In this document: positions 34,789 through 41,350 of the stretch, piece after piece | How the letters are laid out: each line of letters begins with the position of its first letter | How positions within the stretch are numbered: position 1 is the stretch's first letter | Assembly: GCF_014202995.1 (NCBI RefSeq) | Contig: NZ_JACHIA010000012.1 | Coordinates: forward strand, 1 to 41,350 | Reading direction: 5' to 3' | DNA length: 41,350 nucleotides | Origin: Longimicrobium terrae | Lineage (GTDB): Bacteria > Gemmatimonadota > Gemmatimonadetes > Longimicrobiales > Longimicrobiaceae | The notes under the pieces: model-generated | Databases searched by the model: none | Told to the model about the DNA's origin: nothing | Seen by the model: the letters and a program-made list of their open reading frames with translations, nothing else | Position numbers and translations under genes: made by a program

Positions 34789-35197
34789 TGGGATGATGCG
34801 GTTTGCTGGGCGGAGTCCAGGGCGGCCCCCACCCGGGCCGGCACCACCGGCCCACCCTCCCCCAAAAAAGACTGGGGGAGGGTTGGGGCGGGCAGATGGG
34901 GCGGCGCAGTAGGCGAAATTCGGCCGGTGCCGAAGTGTGTTGAGCGGATGAATCCGCCGCTCGAACAGCGCCAAGCCCCGACACCGGCCGCTGGCGCGTC
35001 CGGTTCGGGGCTTCAACTGCGTTTGGGGATACGGCAGCCAGTCCGCGGGGACGACTTCGTATATCTCGAGGCGCAGTTCCACCCGCCGGGCCGCAGCAAG
35101 CCGATCCACACCGTCGTCGGCCCCCGCTCTGAGGTCTCCCCCTCTCCCGCTTGCGGGAGAGGGGGCCGGGGGGTGAGGGCTGCCCGCGGCCGCGACA
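34789..35197. repeat. Dispersed palindromic repeat element, copy 2
   Basis: About 409 bp. It carries every block of copy 1 (27083-27423) in the same order and orientation. Extra sequence of about 70 bp lies between the AAGCCCCGACACC hairpin and the GAGGTCTCCCC hairpin, and the spacers differ. The blocks themselves are near-identical (for example TGAGCGGATGAATCCGCCGC is identical in both). It is non-coding, between the secreted-protein gene and a convergent gene. Confidence 0.85.
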
Positions 35198-35270
35198 CAC
35201 CATGCGGATCGCACGGACGCCGCCCCCTCGCCGTGCTGTTCATCCTCGATCACACACGAGGCGGAAAAAG

Positions 35271-35305
35271 AAGAGGGCCCCACCGCGGTGCGGTGGGGCC
35301 CTCTT
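35271..35305 (-). terminator. Terminator of the LGQTVNT-repeat protein gene
   Basis: A perfect 16-bp stem (35271-35286 with 35290-35305) around a 3-base loop, followed on the minus strand by CTTTTTCC. It is 24 bases past the stop codon. Confidence 0.9.
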
Positions 35306-35329
35306 CATCCGTCCATCATCCCGAAGCGG

Positions 35330-36223
35330 TCAGGGACGGACCGCGCCGGTGGCCTGCCCCAGCACGCGCGTGCCCGTGACCTGGCCGGCCTGGTTCAGCG
35401 TCACCTCGATGGTGCGCCCCGCCGTGTCGCGCACCTGCCGCACCAGCCCGCCCGCCGTGCCGGCGGTTTCGCTGATTACCGGAAGGCGCAGCACGTCGCC
35501 AATCGCGTTGGAGCCCACCACGCGGCCGGCCGTATCCAGCGTCTGCTCCAGGATCTGCCCCGTCGGCGTGACGATGGTGTTCACCGTCTGGCCCAGGGTG
35601 TTCACCGTCTGCCCCAGCGTGTTGACGGTCTGCGTCAGCAGGCCGCCGGGACGCGTGGTGTTGTCGAGCGTCTGGCCCACCACGCCCACCGCCTGGCTGG
35701 CCACGCCGCCCGGCTGCAGCAGCGTGTTGCCCACCTGCCCCACGGTGCCGACCGCGTTATTCACCGTGTTGGTGAGCGCGGCCACGATCTGCGGGTTGTT
35801 GTCGACGAACGTCATGGTGCGGTCCACCACCTGGTACACGTTGTCCAGGTCCACCAGCAGCAGCGCCTGGGCCTGCACGCCGTACAATCCCAGGTCTACG
35901 CTGGCGATGCGGACGTCGGCGCCGGCGCTGATCTGCACCAGGTTGGCCACCTGCGCGTCCAGCGCCAGATGCACGTCCAGGTTGCGCACGCCCAGCGTAA
36001 TGGCGTCCACGCAGAGCGCGGGCACGTCCAGCACCACGTCGTAGCCGCGCTGGTCGGCCGGGGGCGCGTGCTCGGTGCGGGGCTGCGTGGCCTGCGGCGT
36101 CTGCAGGCACGACGCCGCGGGCTCGTTGGACGCGCGCCTGCGCTGCGCGGATGCATCCGCCGCCGTCGCCAGCGTCGCGATCGCCACCACCGCCAGCGCG
36201 GCGGTCCTGCTCGGTCCGTGCAT
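35330..36223 (-). CDS. Secreted LGQTVNT-repeat protein, paralogue A
   Basis: A 297-residue protein. The signal peptide MHGPSRTAALAVVAIATLATAADASAQ is followed by a Pro/Gln linker. A domain (about 60-135) contains YDVVLDVPALCVDAITL and VDLDNVYQVVDRTM. A long Val/Asn/Thr/Gly-rich region follows (about 140-235), with repeated LGQTVNT-like heptads and PGG breaks (TVNTLGQTVNTLGQTVNT). The end is AGRTIEVTLNQAGQVTGTRVLGQ. The whole length aligns with the protein at 37559-38389. I do not know the family. The repeats suggest an extended beta- or fibre-like structure outside the cytoplasm. GGGAGAG lies upstream of the ATG. Confidence 0.78.
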   Translation of the reverse strand: MHGPSRTAALAVVAIATLATAADASAQRRRASNEPAASCLQTPQATQPRTEHAPPADQRGYDVVLDVPALCVDAITLGVRNLDVHLALDAQVANLVQISAGADVRIASVDLGLYGVQAQALLLVDLDNVYQVVDRTMTFVDNNPQIVAALTNTVNNAVGTVGQVGNTLLQPGGVASQAVGVVGQTLDNTTRPGGLLTQTVNTLGQTVNTLGQTVNTIVTPTGQILEQTLDTAGRVVGSNAIGDVLRLPVISETAGTAGGLVRQVRDTAGRTIEVTLNQAGQVTGTRVLGQATGAVRP

Positions 36224-36497
36224 TCTGCGTCTCTCCCTCACCCGTGTACGCCGGCCTTCCCGTGGGCGGCGCCTTTCGCAAGATCCCGGCCCAATGCCAG
36301 ATCCGTCACACGAGCACGCTTTTTCGACCGGGTGAGCACGATGACAGATGCACGGATGCTCGACGTCTCGCGCCCGCCGGACCGGCCCGAAAGGCGGGTT
36401 GTGCGTGCCCTCCCCGTGATTGCGCGGAGGACGCGAACGGGCCGCCGCCGCGGGACACGCACGCCGATCCCCGCGGTCCATCGAACGCGACCGGCTC
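36224..36497. other. Intergenic gap downstream of the SDR gene
   Basis: This 274-base gap should carry the promoter of the leftward repeat-protein gene. I found no convincing terminator for the SDR gene and no other feature in it. Confidence 0.4.
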
Positions 36498-37244
36498 TTA
36501 CCAGGGAACGGGGCCGTTCTCGTCAGAAAAGGTGCCCGTGGGGCCGTCGTCGCCGATGAGGGCGAGGCGCACCGGCTCGCGCGCGCCCTCTTCCAGGCTG
36601 CGGGTGCCGCGGAAGTTGTTCAGCGCGGTGGAGGTGAAGCCCGGGCAGGCCGCGTTGACCTTGATGTTCGTGTCCTCGAGCGCCAGGGCAAAGCCGAGCA
36701 TGACCGCGTGCGCGGCGGCCTTGGATGCCGAGTAGTTGCCGAACATCCGGCGGTGAGAATTCGCTGGATCGGAGTTCAGCGTGAGCGAACCGCCCGAGGT
36801 GGCGGTGATGACGATGCGTCCGGCGGGCGCCTCGCGAAGCAGCGGCAGCATGGCCTGCGTGACCGCGACGACGCCGATCACGTTCGTCTCGAACACGGTG
36901 CGCACATCCTCGATGGGCGCATCGGTCAGAAGATTGGTCCGGATCGCCACGTCGAACGGCTGATCCGGCTGTGCGCGCGAGATGCCCGCGTTGTTCATCA
37001 GCACATCCAGCCGGCCGAACTCGCCGCGGATGCGCCCGGCCGCCGCCGCGATGGATGCCTGGTTCGTGACGTCGATCTGGATAGCGTGCGCACCCTCGCC
37101 GATCTCCCGGGCGGCTGCCCTGCCCTTTTCCAGGTCGCGCGCGCCGACCAGCACCGTCAGACCGTGCGCGACGAGTTGTTTTGCGATCTGGAGACCGATC
37201 CCCTGGTTCGCCCCGGTGACCAGAGCCACGCGCCTGTCATGCAT
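36498..37244 (-). CDS. Short-chain dehydrogenase/reductase (SDR)
   Basis: A 248-residue classical SDR. The cofactor motif TGANQGIG is at 10-17, VLMNNAG at 81-87 and the catalytic YSASK at 171-175 (Y171, K175) with the upstream Ser in TATSGGS. The arginine ending VGARDLEKG after strand 2 favours NADP(H). It resembles carbonyl-reductase-like plant and bacterial SDRs. The start is the MHDRR ATG with GAGGAGAGG upstream. It is controlled by the promoter and near-palindromes at 37311-37357. The substrate is unknown. Confidence 0.92.
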   Translation of the reverse strand: MHDRRVALVTGANQGIGLQIAKQLVAHGLTVLVGARDLEKGRAAAREIGEGAHAIQIDVTNQASIAAAAGRIRGEFGRLDVLMNNAGISRAQPDQPFDVAIRTNLLTDAPIEDVRTVFETNVIGVVAVTQAMLPLLREAPAGRIVITATSGGSLTLNSDPANSHRRMFGNYSASKAAAHAVMLGFALALEDTNIKVNAACPGFTSTALNNFRGTRSLEEGAREPVRLALIGDDGPTGTFSDENGPVPW

Positions 37245-37310
37245 GATGTACCTCTCCTCAGTTGAACTCGAGATGCCGGGCGTCACCGGATGTATGACGC
37301 GGCGCACCCA

Positions 37311-37357
37311 AGCGGAACACGATTCCACATAATACGGAATCTCGTTCCGCTTAGCAA
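37311..37357 (-). promoter_or_regulatory. SDR promoter with paired TetR-type operator-like palindromes
   Basis: On the minus strand TTGCTA (37352-37357) and TATTAT (37329-37334) are 17 bases apart. Two similar palindromes, CGGAATCTCGTTCCG (37335-37349, in the spacer) and CGGAACACGATTCC (37313-37326, at the start point), form a larger imperfect inverted repeat, AGCGGAAC...GTTCCGCT. Such CGGAA-n5-TTCCG sites are typical of TetR-family repressors; no such regulator is encoded in the window. Confidence 0.72.
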
Positions 37358-37558
37358 TGCACCGTGGGCATTCGCGCGTGCTGGTGAGACCGAGGCTCGG
37401 CCGCGTCGTCGTCGAATCCACCCGGAACACCCCGGCCCGATGCCAATCCGGGCACAAGGCATGGAAATTGACCCCGGCTGCTCCGCCCATCGCCACAACC
37501 GGCGGGGGCGGACGGTTCCGCGCGCGGGGCCACGCACCGAGGGACTGAAGAGGCGACC

Positions 37559-38389
37559 GTGATTCGAGGGCATCAGATGGTGTGGGCCGCGCTGGCCCTG
37601 GTGGTGGCCGCGGCGCCCGTGGCGGCGCAGACTCGGCCGGCCGCGCAGGTCCGGGCCGCCGCTCCGCGCACCGGCATCGACTCCATCCAGGGCACGGCCA
37701 ACTACGACGTCGTGCTGGAGGTGCCCCGCCTGTCGGTGGATTCCATCATCCTCACGGTCGACACGCTGGACGCGCAGCTTTCCGCGCGGGCCCGGGTGCT
37801 GAACTTCGTTTCGCTGGATGCGGGCGCCACGGTGCACATCGACAGCGTGGGCCTGCGCATTCAGGGCGTGGGCGCGCAGGCGTTTCTGTACGTGGACCTG
37901 GACAACGTCGCGCGGATCGTGACGCGCGTGGTTCAGACGCTGGACCGCAATCCGGAGATCGTCACCAGCCTGCTGGGCGCGGTGGACAACACGCTCAACA
38001 CCGTGGGCGGCGTGGCCAACACGGCGCTGCGGCCGGGCGGCGTGGTGAGCCAGACGGTGGGCACGGTCGGCCAGACGCTGAACAACCTTACGCAGCCGGG
38101 CGGCGTGCTGACGCAGACCGTCAACACGCTCGGCCAGACGGTGCAGACCACGCTGACCACCGCGGGCGGGCTGGTGACGCGGACGCTGGATACCACCGGG
38201 CGCGTGGTGGGGCAGCAGAACCTGGGCGCGCTCACCAGCCTTCCGGCGCTGCGCCAGACGACCAACGCCGCGGGGCAGCTGGTGCGGCAGGTGCGCACGC
38301 CGGCCGGGCAGACGGTGGAGTACGTGACGGACCAGGGCGGCCGCGTGCTGGGCGCGCGCATTCTGGGGCAGGCCGCCGCCCCGCGCTGA
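37559..38389 (+). CDS. Secreted LGQTVNT-repeat protein, paralogue B
   Basis: A 276-residue homologue of the protein at 35330-36223. Shared segments, in order: YDVVLEVPRLSVDSI, ARVLNFVSLDAGATVHIDSV, VGAQAFLYVDLDNV, NPEIVTSLLGAVDNTLNTVG, LTQTVNTLGQTV, TLDTTGRVVG, AGQLVRQVRTPAGQTVEYV and RVLGARILGQ. A signal peptide (to about residue 24, VAAQ) directs export. GTG 37559 follows AGAGG; ATG 37577, with GAGGG upstream, is an alternative but would lose the positively charged start of the signal peptide. The two paralogues flank the SDR gene. Confidence 0.78.
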   Translation: MIRGHQMVWAALALVVAAAPVAAQTRPAAQVRAAAPRTGIDSIQGTANYDVVLEVPRLSVDSIILTVDTLDAQLSARARVLNFVSLDAGATVHIDSVGLRIQGVGAQAFLYVDLDNVARIVTRVVQTLDRNPEIVTSLLGAVDNTLNTVGGVANTALRPGGVVSQTVGTVGQTLNNLTQPGGVLTQTVNTLGQTVQTTLTTAGGLVTRTLDTTGRVVGQQNLGALTSLPALRQTTNAAGQLVRQVRTPAGQTVEYVTDQGGRVLGARILGQAAAPR

Positions 38390-38421
38390 TCCGCGCCGGA
38401 GCCATCCGGATCACGACAGCG

Positions 38422-38455
38422 AACGGCGCCACGGAGAACTCTCCGCGGCGCCGTT
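38422..38455 (+). terminator. Terminator of repeat protein B
   Basis: A hairpin of 9 + 5 bp with one mismatch (38422-38436 with 38441-38455), loop AACT, followed by TTCCGTT. Confidence 0.8.
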
Positions 38456-38528
38456 TCCGTTCATCTAATGCGATCCGCGCCATCGGCACAGCGGAAACCC
38501 GCCGCGGGCCCATCACGTACGCCCTCGC

Positions 38529-38825
38529 ATGACTCGGCCAAAACGCACGCCAAGGTTCTGGGACGGGATGGATGTGAGGGCGGTCCTGACCACCGCTGCC
38601 GTGCTCGTCCTGGCCGGCTCCATCGTGTATTCCTCGGACGGCGAGGACGGCAGCAGCCGGTTCTGCCGGTTCCAGTATCAAGGCGCCCGAACGGCGCGCG
38701 ACACGGCCGCGGCGGACGGAACGCTGGTAAGTCGCAGACCTTATGAGGAGACCTGTGGAATGCTGCGGCGCGATGGAACGCTGGCGCGCTACGAGGCCTC
38801 GCACCCCGCCGTTGAGTCTGAATGA
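38529..38825 (+). CDS. Small TM protein, paralogue 1 of 5
   Basis: A 98-residue protein: a basic N-terminus (MTRPKRTPRFWDG), one membrane helix (about 17-34), then a C-terminal domain FCRFQYQGARTARDTAAADG ... ETCGMLRRDGTLARYEASH. The two cysteines, the ARTAxDTA segment and the R-(R/Q)-(N/D)-G-T-x-A-R-(Y/H)-x-A-S signature recur in the next four genes. The positive-inside rule puts the C-terminal domain outside the cytoplasm, where the cysteines may pair. No family is known to me. It overlaps the next gene by 4 bases. Confidence 0.72.
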   Translation: MTRPKRTPRFWDGMDVRAVLTTAAVLVLAGSIVYSSDGEDGSSRFCRFQYQGARTARDTAAADGTLVSRRPYEETCGMLRRDGTLARYEASHPAVESE

Positions 38826-39112
38826 CGAAACCCAGACCTACCCCCCGGCCGTGGGACGGAATCCCCAAAGGATCAATCGTCGCCGTTGTGATCGTCGTCG
38901 CCGTGTGCCTGGCGGGATTCGGGTATGCCGCGTCCATGTGGGACACATCACCGAAGCTGTGCATCGCGGAGTATGAATCGGCACGCACGGCCGCCGACAC
39001 GGCCCGTATCGATGCGTTCACCCTGTCCGAAGACACGAACGCGCTGACATGCGGATTGATGCGGCGCAACGGGACGCTGGCGCGATACGAGGCCTCGCAC
39101 CCCGACCGCTGA
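38822..39112 (+). CDS. Small TM protein, paralogue 2 of 5
   Basis: A 96-residue protein: MTKPRPTPRPWDGIPKGSIV, a membrane helix (about 20-38), then LCIAEYESARTAADTARIDA ... LTCGLMRRNGTLARYEASHPDR. The N-terminal PRPWDG is shared with paralogues 1 and 3. The ATGA overlap with paralogue 1 suggests coupled translation. It is probably N-in/C-out with one disulphide. The function is unknown. Confidence 0.72.
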   Translation: MTKPRPTPRPWDGIPKGSIVAVVIVVAVCLAGFGYAASMWDTSPKLCIAEYESARTAADTARIDAFTLSEDTNALTCGLMRRNGTLARYEASHPDR

Positions 39113-39119
39113 GCCGGAG

Positions 39120-39425
39120 ATGACGAAACGCAGGCGCAGGCCTCGGCCGTGGGACGGCGTCCCGGCACGATCCATCGTGGGGATCCCCATCGTCGTGATC
39201 GCTTCTCTGGTGGCGTTCGCCTACGCAGTCCTTCCGTGGGACCGGCCCATCAACCGGTGCATCGCGGAGTACGCCGTGGCGCGGACAGCCGAGGGCTCGT
39301 CCAAGGTCGATGTGTTTATCGCGGCGGGGAGAGCAACGAGTGGCACCACGTGCGGGATGATGCGGCGCGACGGCACAATCGCCCGGCATCAGGCATCACG
39401 CAGAACATCGGCGGGGGCGAGATGA
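39120..39425 (+). CDS. Small TM protein, paralogue 3 of 5
   Basis: A 101-residue protein: MTKRRRRPRPWDGVP, a membrane helix (about 20-38, IVGIPIVVIASLVAFAYAV), then RCIAEYAVARTAEGSSKVDV ... TTCGMMRRDGTIARHQASRR. The ARTAxDTA segment has drifted (ARTAEGSS), but both cysteines and the C-terminal signature remain. GGAG precedes the ATG by 2-5 bases. It overlaps paralogue 4 as ATGA. Confidence 0.7.
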   Translation: MTKRRRRPRPWDGVPARSIVGIPIVVIASLVAFAYAVLPWDRPINRCIAEYAVARTAEGSSKVDVFIAAGRATSGTTCGMMRRDGTIARHQASRRTSAGAR

Positions 39426-39739
39426 GGCTGGCCGGCCTTCTGCCCAGGAATCAGCCGTGGATTGGACCCGCGCTGCTGGGGATCTTTGGCGTGCTTCTGA
39501 TGGCCTGGTACGGATCCACGTTGATCCTCATCGTCATGAACGGGCCCCACGGCGCTGCACGTTCCTGTCTTGAGAAGTACGCGGGGGCACGCTCAGCCGC
39601 GGATACGGCTGCGGTGGATGCGGAATACCCGGCGGGGGCACGGCCGGCGGACGACAAGTGCGGCCTGCTGCGCCGCAATGGTACGGTGTCGCGCTACGAG
39701 GCTTCCCGGGCGCGGGGGGCGTCGGCTGAGGAGAGATAA
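39422..39739 (+). CDS. Small TM protein, paralogue 4 of 5
   Basis: A 105-residue protein: a shorter, less basic N-terminus (MRLAGLLPRNQPWIGP), a membrane helix (about 14-38), then SCLEKYAGARSAADTAAVDAEYPA ... DKCGLLRRNGTVSRYEASRARG. It is the last member of the four-gene coupled unit. A hairpin with a TTTT tail lies just downstream. Confidence 0.7.
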   Translation: MRLAGLLPRNQPWIGPALLGIFGVLLMAWYGSTLILIVMNGPHGAARSCLEKYAGARSAADTAAVDAEYPAGARPADDKCGLLRRNGTVSRYEASRARGASAEER

Positions 39740-39745
39740 CAAAGA

Positions 39746-39776
39746 GGCGGGGCGGATCTACTCCGCCGCGCGTTTT
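39746..39776 (+). terminator. Terminator after paralogue 4
   Basis: GGGCGGA (39751-39756 core) pairs with TCCGCC across the loop TCTAC, extended by three more pairs past one mismatch, and is followed by CGTTTTCGTTTG. It separates paralogues 1-4 from paralogue 5. Confidence 0.65.
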
Positions 39777-39835
39777 CGTTTGAGCTTTCCGGGAAGGGAT
39801 GAAACACGGTTCGCGCCGGTTTCGTATCCATCCGC

Positions 39836-40123
39836 ATGACATACTGGATTGGACGACCGGACCCGATGGACCGCCAAGGCTTCCGCCCGCCCGCGTGGGT
39901 GGTGCAGGCGGCGGGCATCATCGCCGTAATGCTGGCGCTGTTCTACATCGAGATGAACTGGAACCGGCGGCTCCACCTCTGCACGGTCATGTACCGGCGG
40001 TCGAGCACGGCGGCGGACACGGCGGCGTTCGATGACGCTTTCGGAGGACTCGACAACTCCTGCCTGAAGATGCGGCAGGACGGAACACTCGCGCGGCACG
40101 AGGCCAGGCACGGCCTCTGGTAA
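39836..40123 (+). CDS. Small TM protein, paralogue 5 of 5
   Basis: A 95-residue protein: an N-terminus with RPPAWVVQ, a membrane helix (about 22-40), then LCTVMYRRSSTAADTAAFDD ... NSCLKMRQDGTLARHEARHGLW. It is the most diverged member and is a separate transcription unit, preceded by a terminator. The start could instead be ATG 39866 (MDRQGFRPPAWVV), which would align better with the short N-terminus of paralogue 4; neither start has a strong ribosome site. Confidence 0.65.
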   Translation: MTYWIGRPDPMDRQGFRPPAWVVQAAGIIAVMLALFYIEMNWNRRLHLCTVMYRRSSTAADTAAFDDAFGGLDNSCLKMRQDGTLARHEARHGLW

Positions 40124-40149
40124 TTGCTTCATCGCAGCGGAAACATCCA

Positions 40150-40182
40150 CGCGGCGCGGCTCCATTCCGGGGCCGCGCCGCG
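40150..40182 (+). terminator. Terminator-like hairpin after paralogue 5
   Basis: An 11-bp perfect stem (40150-40160 with 40172-40182) with an 11-base loop, 26 bases after the stop. There is no T-run. Confidence 0.6.
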
Positions 40183-40224
40183 CTGCGTTCCGGCGATCCG
40201 GCGCGCGGGTTGCGCATGACGGGA

Positions 40225-40271
40225 AACGGGCGGCTGCCCGCCACACACGTGGCGCGGCGGACCGCCCGTTC
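40225..40271. repeat. Nested palindrome before the last gene
   Basis: AACGGGCGG (40225-40233) pairs with CCGCCCGTT (40263-40271). Between them a CGCCAC/GTGGCG stem can form. It ends 18 bases before the start of the reductase gene and could be a 5'-leader structure. Confidence 0.6.
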
Positions 40272-40289
40272 CTCATCCACCAGAGACCG

Positions 40290-41345
40290 ATGCCGGCCGA
40301 CTTTCTTCTGTACGGATCGTACGGATACACGGGCCGCCTGATCGCGGAACGGGCGCGCGAGGCGGGCCTGACGCCGCTGCTGGCCGGGCGCGACGGCCCG
40401 GCGCTGGCGGCGCAGTCCGCGGAACTGGGCGTTCCGTATCGCACGTTCGCGCTGGATGACAACGATGCGCTGGACGCCGCCCTGCGCGATACGCGGGTGG
40501 TGCTGCACGCGGCGGGGCCGTTCTCGCGCACGTCGCGGCCCATGGTGGAGGCGTGCCTGCGCACGTCGTCGCACTACCTGGACATCACCGGCGAGATCGC
40601 GGTCTTTGAGGCCGCCGCCCGCCGCGACGAGCAGGCGCGCGCGGCGGGCGTCATGCTGCTGCCGGGCGCGGGGTTCGACGTGGTGCCGTCCGACTGCCTG
40701 GCCGCGCATCTCAAGCGGCGGCTGCCTGGGGCCACGCGGCTGTCGCTGGCGTTTCAGACCGTCGGCGGGCCCTCGCGCGGGACGCTGAACACGATGGCCG
40801 AATCCATCGATCAGGGCGGAGCGGTGCGCCGGGACGGCCGCATCACCCGCGTGCCGGCCGCATGGGCCACGCGCGAGGTGGATTTCGGGCGCGGGCCGGT
40901 GGCCGTCACGACGATTCCGTGGGGCGACGTATCGACCGCGTTCCACAGCACCGGCATCCCCGACATCCAGGTGTACACCCGGATGCCCTCACGGCAGGCC
41001 CGGCTGCTGCGCGCCACGCGGCGCCTGGGATGGCTGACGGGTTCCGCGCCGGTGCAGGGGTTGATGAAGCGCAGAATCCGCCGCGGTCCGGCGGGGCCCA
41101 CGCCGGAGCAGCGGGCCCGCGGCCTCACCCTGCTCTGGGGCGAGGCGGAGGACAATGCCGGCCATCGTGCCGTGAGCCGCATGCGCGCGCCGGAGGGCTA
41201 CACGCTCACCGCCCGCACCGCCGTGGAAGCCGTGCGCCGCGTGCTGGCCGGCCACGCGCCTTCCGGATTCCAGACGCCGTCGCGCGTCTTTGGCGCGGAC
41301 TGGATTACGGAGTTCGAGGGCGTGGAGCGGGTGGATGTGGAGTAG
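40290..41345 (+). CDS. Saccharopine-dehydrogenase-like / trans-acting enoyl-reductase-type protein
   Basis: A 351-residue NAD(P)-binding protein. The Rossmann start DFLLYGSYGYTGRLIAERA (GxxGYTG) and VVLHAAGPFSRTSRPMVEAC, HYLDITGEIAVFEA, and LLPGAGFDVVPSDCLAAHL define the saccharopine-dehydrogenase-like family. That family includes the mycobacterial trans-acting enoyl reductase Rv2953 and many uncharacterised oxidoreductases. No lysine-pathway genes are nearby, so a role in lysine catabolism is not implied. The gene ends 5 bases before the window edge and is complete. Confidence 0.9.
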   Translation: MPADFLLYGSYGYTGRLIAERAREAGLTPLLAGRDGPALAAQSAELGVPYRTFALDDNDALDAALRDTRVVLHAAGPFSRTSRPMVEACLRTSSHYLDITGEIAVFEAAARRDEQARAAGVMLLPGAGFDVVPSDCLAAHLKRRLPGATRLSLAFQTVGGPSRGTLNTMAESIDQGGAVRRDGRITRVPAAWATREVDFGRGPVAVTTIPWGDVSTAFHSTGIPDIQVYTRMPSRQARLLRATRRLGWLTGSAPVQGLMKRRIRRGPAGPTPEQRARGLTLLWGEAEDNAGHRAVSRMRAPEGYTLTARTAVEAVRRVLAGHAPSGFQTPSRVFGADWITEFEGVERVDVE

Positions 41346-41350
41346 GGAAG

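Noticed and set aside
34123-35379. A 418-codon rightward frame across the secreted-protein gene and the repeat
   Set aside because: It crosses a classical terminator and the dispersed repeat, and competes with a frame that has a signal peptide at its start.

Overview
The window is GC-rich, densely coded bacterial chromosome. GTG and TTG starts are frequent, and genes often overlap by 1-8 bases. Several features suggest a Gemmatimonadota bacterium, most likely Longimicrobium-like (an inference from gene content, not a measurement): many secreted or lipoprotein orphans, several stand-alone pinensin-like peptide precursors with a K-L-x-L-(D/E)-x-(L/V)-x-(V/I)-x-S-F leader, a 23S rRNA gene with no 16S gene beside it, and long hairpin-rich intergenic repeats. 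I see no transposase, integrase, CRISPR array or tRNA gene.

Layout. 1-665: the 5' end of a leftward 23S rRNA gene, with two tandem sigma70-type promoters and no 16S or tRNA upstream. 666-4400: a lipoprotein, a leftward PHP-phosphoesterase/membrane-protein operon and a beta-barrel protein. 4396-6171: a large beta-helix protein with a tail-fibre-like C-terminus. 6599-10350: a lipid-type group made of an LPLAT-like acyltransferase and an R2-like ligand-binding oxidase (rightward) facing an acyl carrier protein and a fatty-acyl-AMP ligase (leftward). 10691-18981: a complete leftward F1Fo ATP synthase operon, atpZ-like, atpI-like, B, E, F, H, A, G, D, C, with a recognisable promoter, an internal hairpin plus T-tract after atpE and a terminator after atpC. 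19093-22272: a rightward group (BsuPI-like lipoprotein, PLP dehydratase, gamma-carbonic-anhydrase-like protein, M42 peptidase). 22682-24232: a leftward prepilin peptidase and a TrmH-type methyltransferase. 24305-27069: two M48 metalloprotease lipoproteins and ThiD. 27591-31190: a small membrane coiled-coil protein, purine nucleoside phosphorylase, one peptide precursor, an aldo/keto reductase and a lipoprotein. 31209-32051: an ArsR/SRPBCC pair that looks leaderless and autoregulated.

Accessory region. 32148-33658 holds two back-to-back arrays of small peptide precursors (three leftward, two rightward) that share a leader with the single precursor at 29263-29529. No modification enzyme or transporter is present, so these appear to be orphan RiPP-type precursors served in trans. 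34127-38389 has secreted orphans, including two paralogous LGQTVNT-repeat proteins either side of an SDR gene whose promoter carries a pair of near-palindromes. 38529-40123 is a run of five homologous ~100-residue single-TM proteins with an undescribed two-cysteine C-terminal signature. The last gene is a saccharopine-dehydrogenase-like reductase.

Two copies of a ~340-410 bp mosaic of palindromes (27083-27423 and 34789-35197), plus an inverted fragment near 33900, form a dispersed repeat family. The best candidates for something new are the peptide arrays, the five-member TM paralogue cluster, the dispersed palindromic element, the R2lox/FAAL/ACP/acyltransferase neighbourhood and the free-standing 23S gene.
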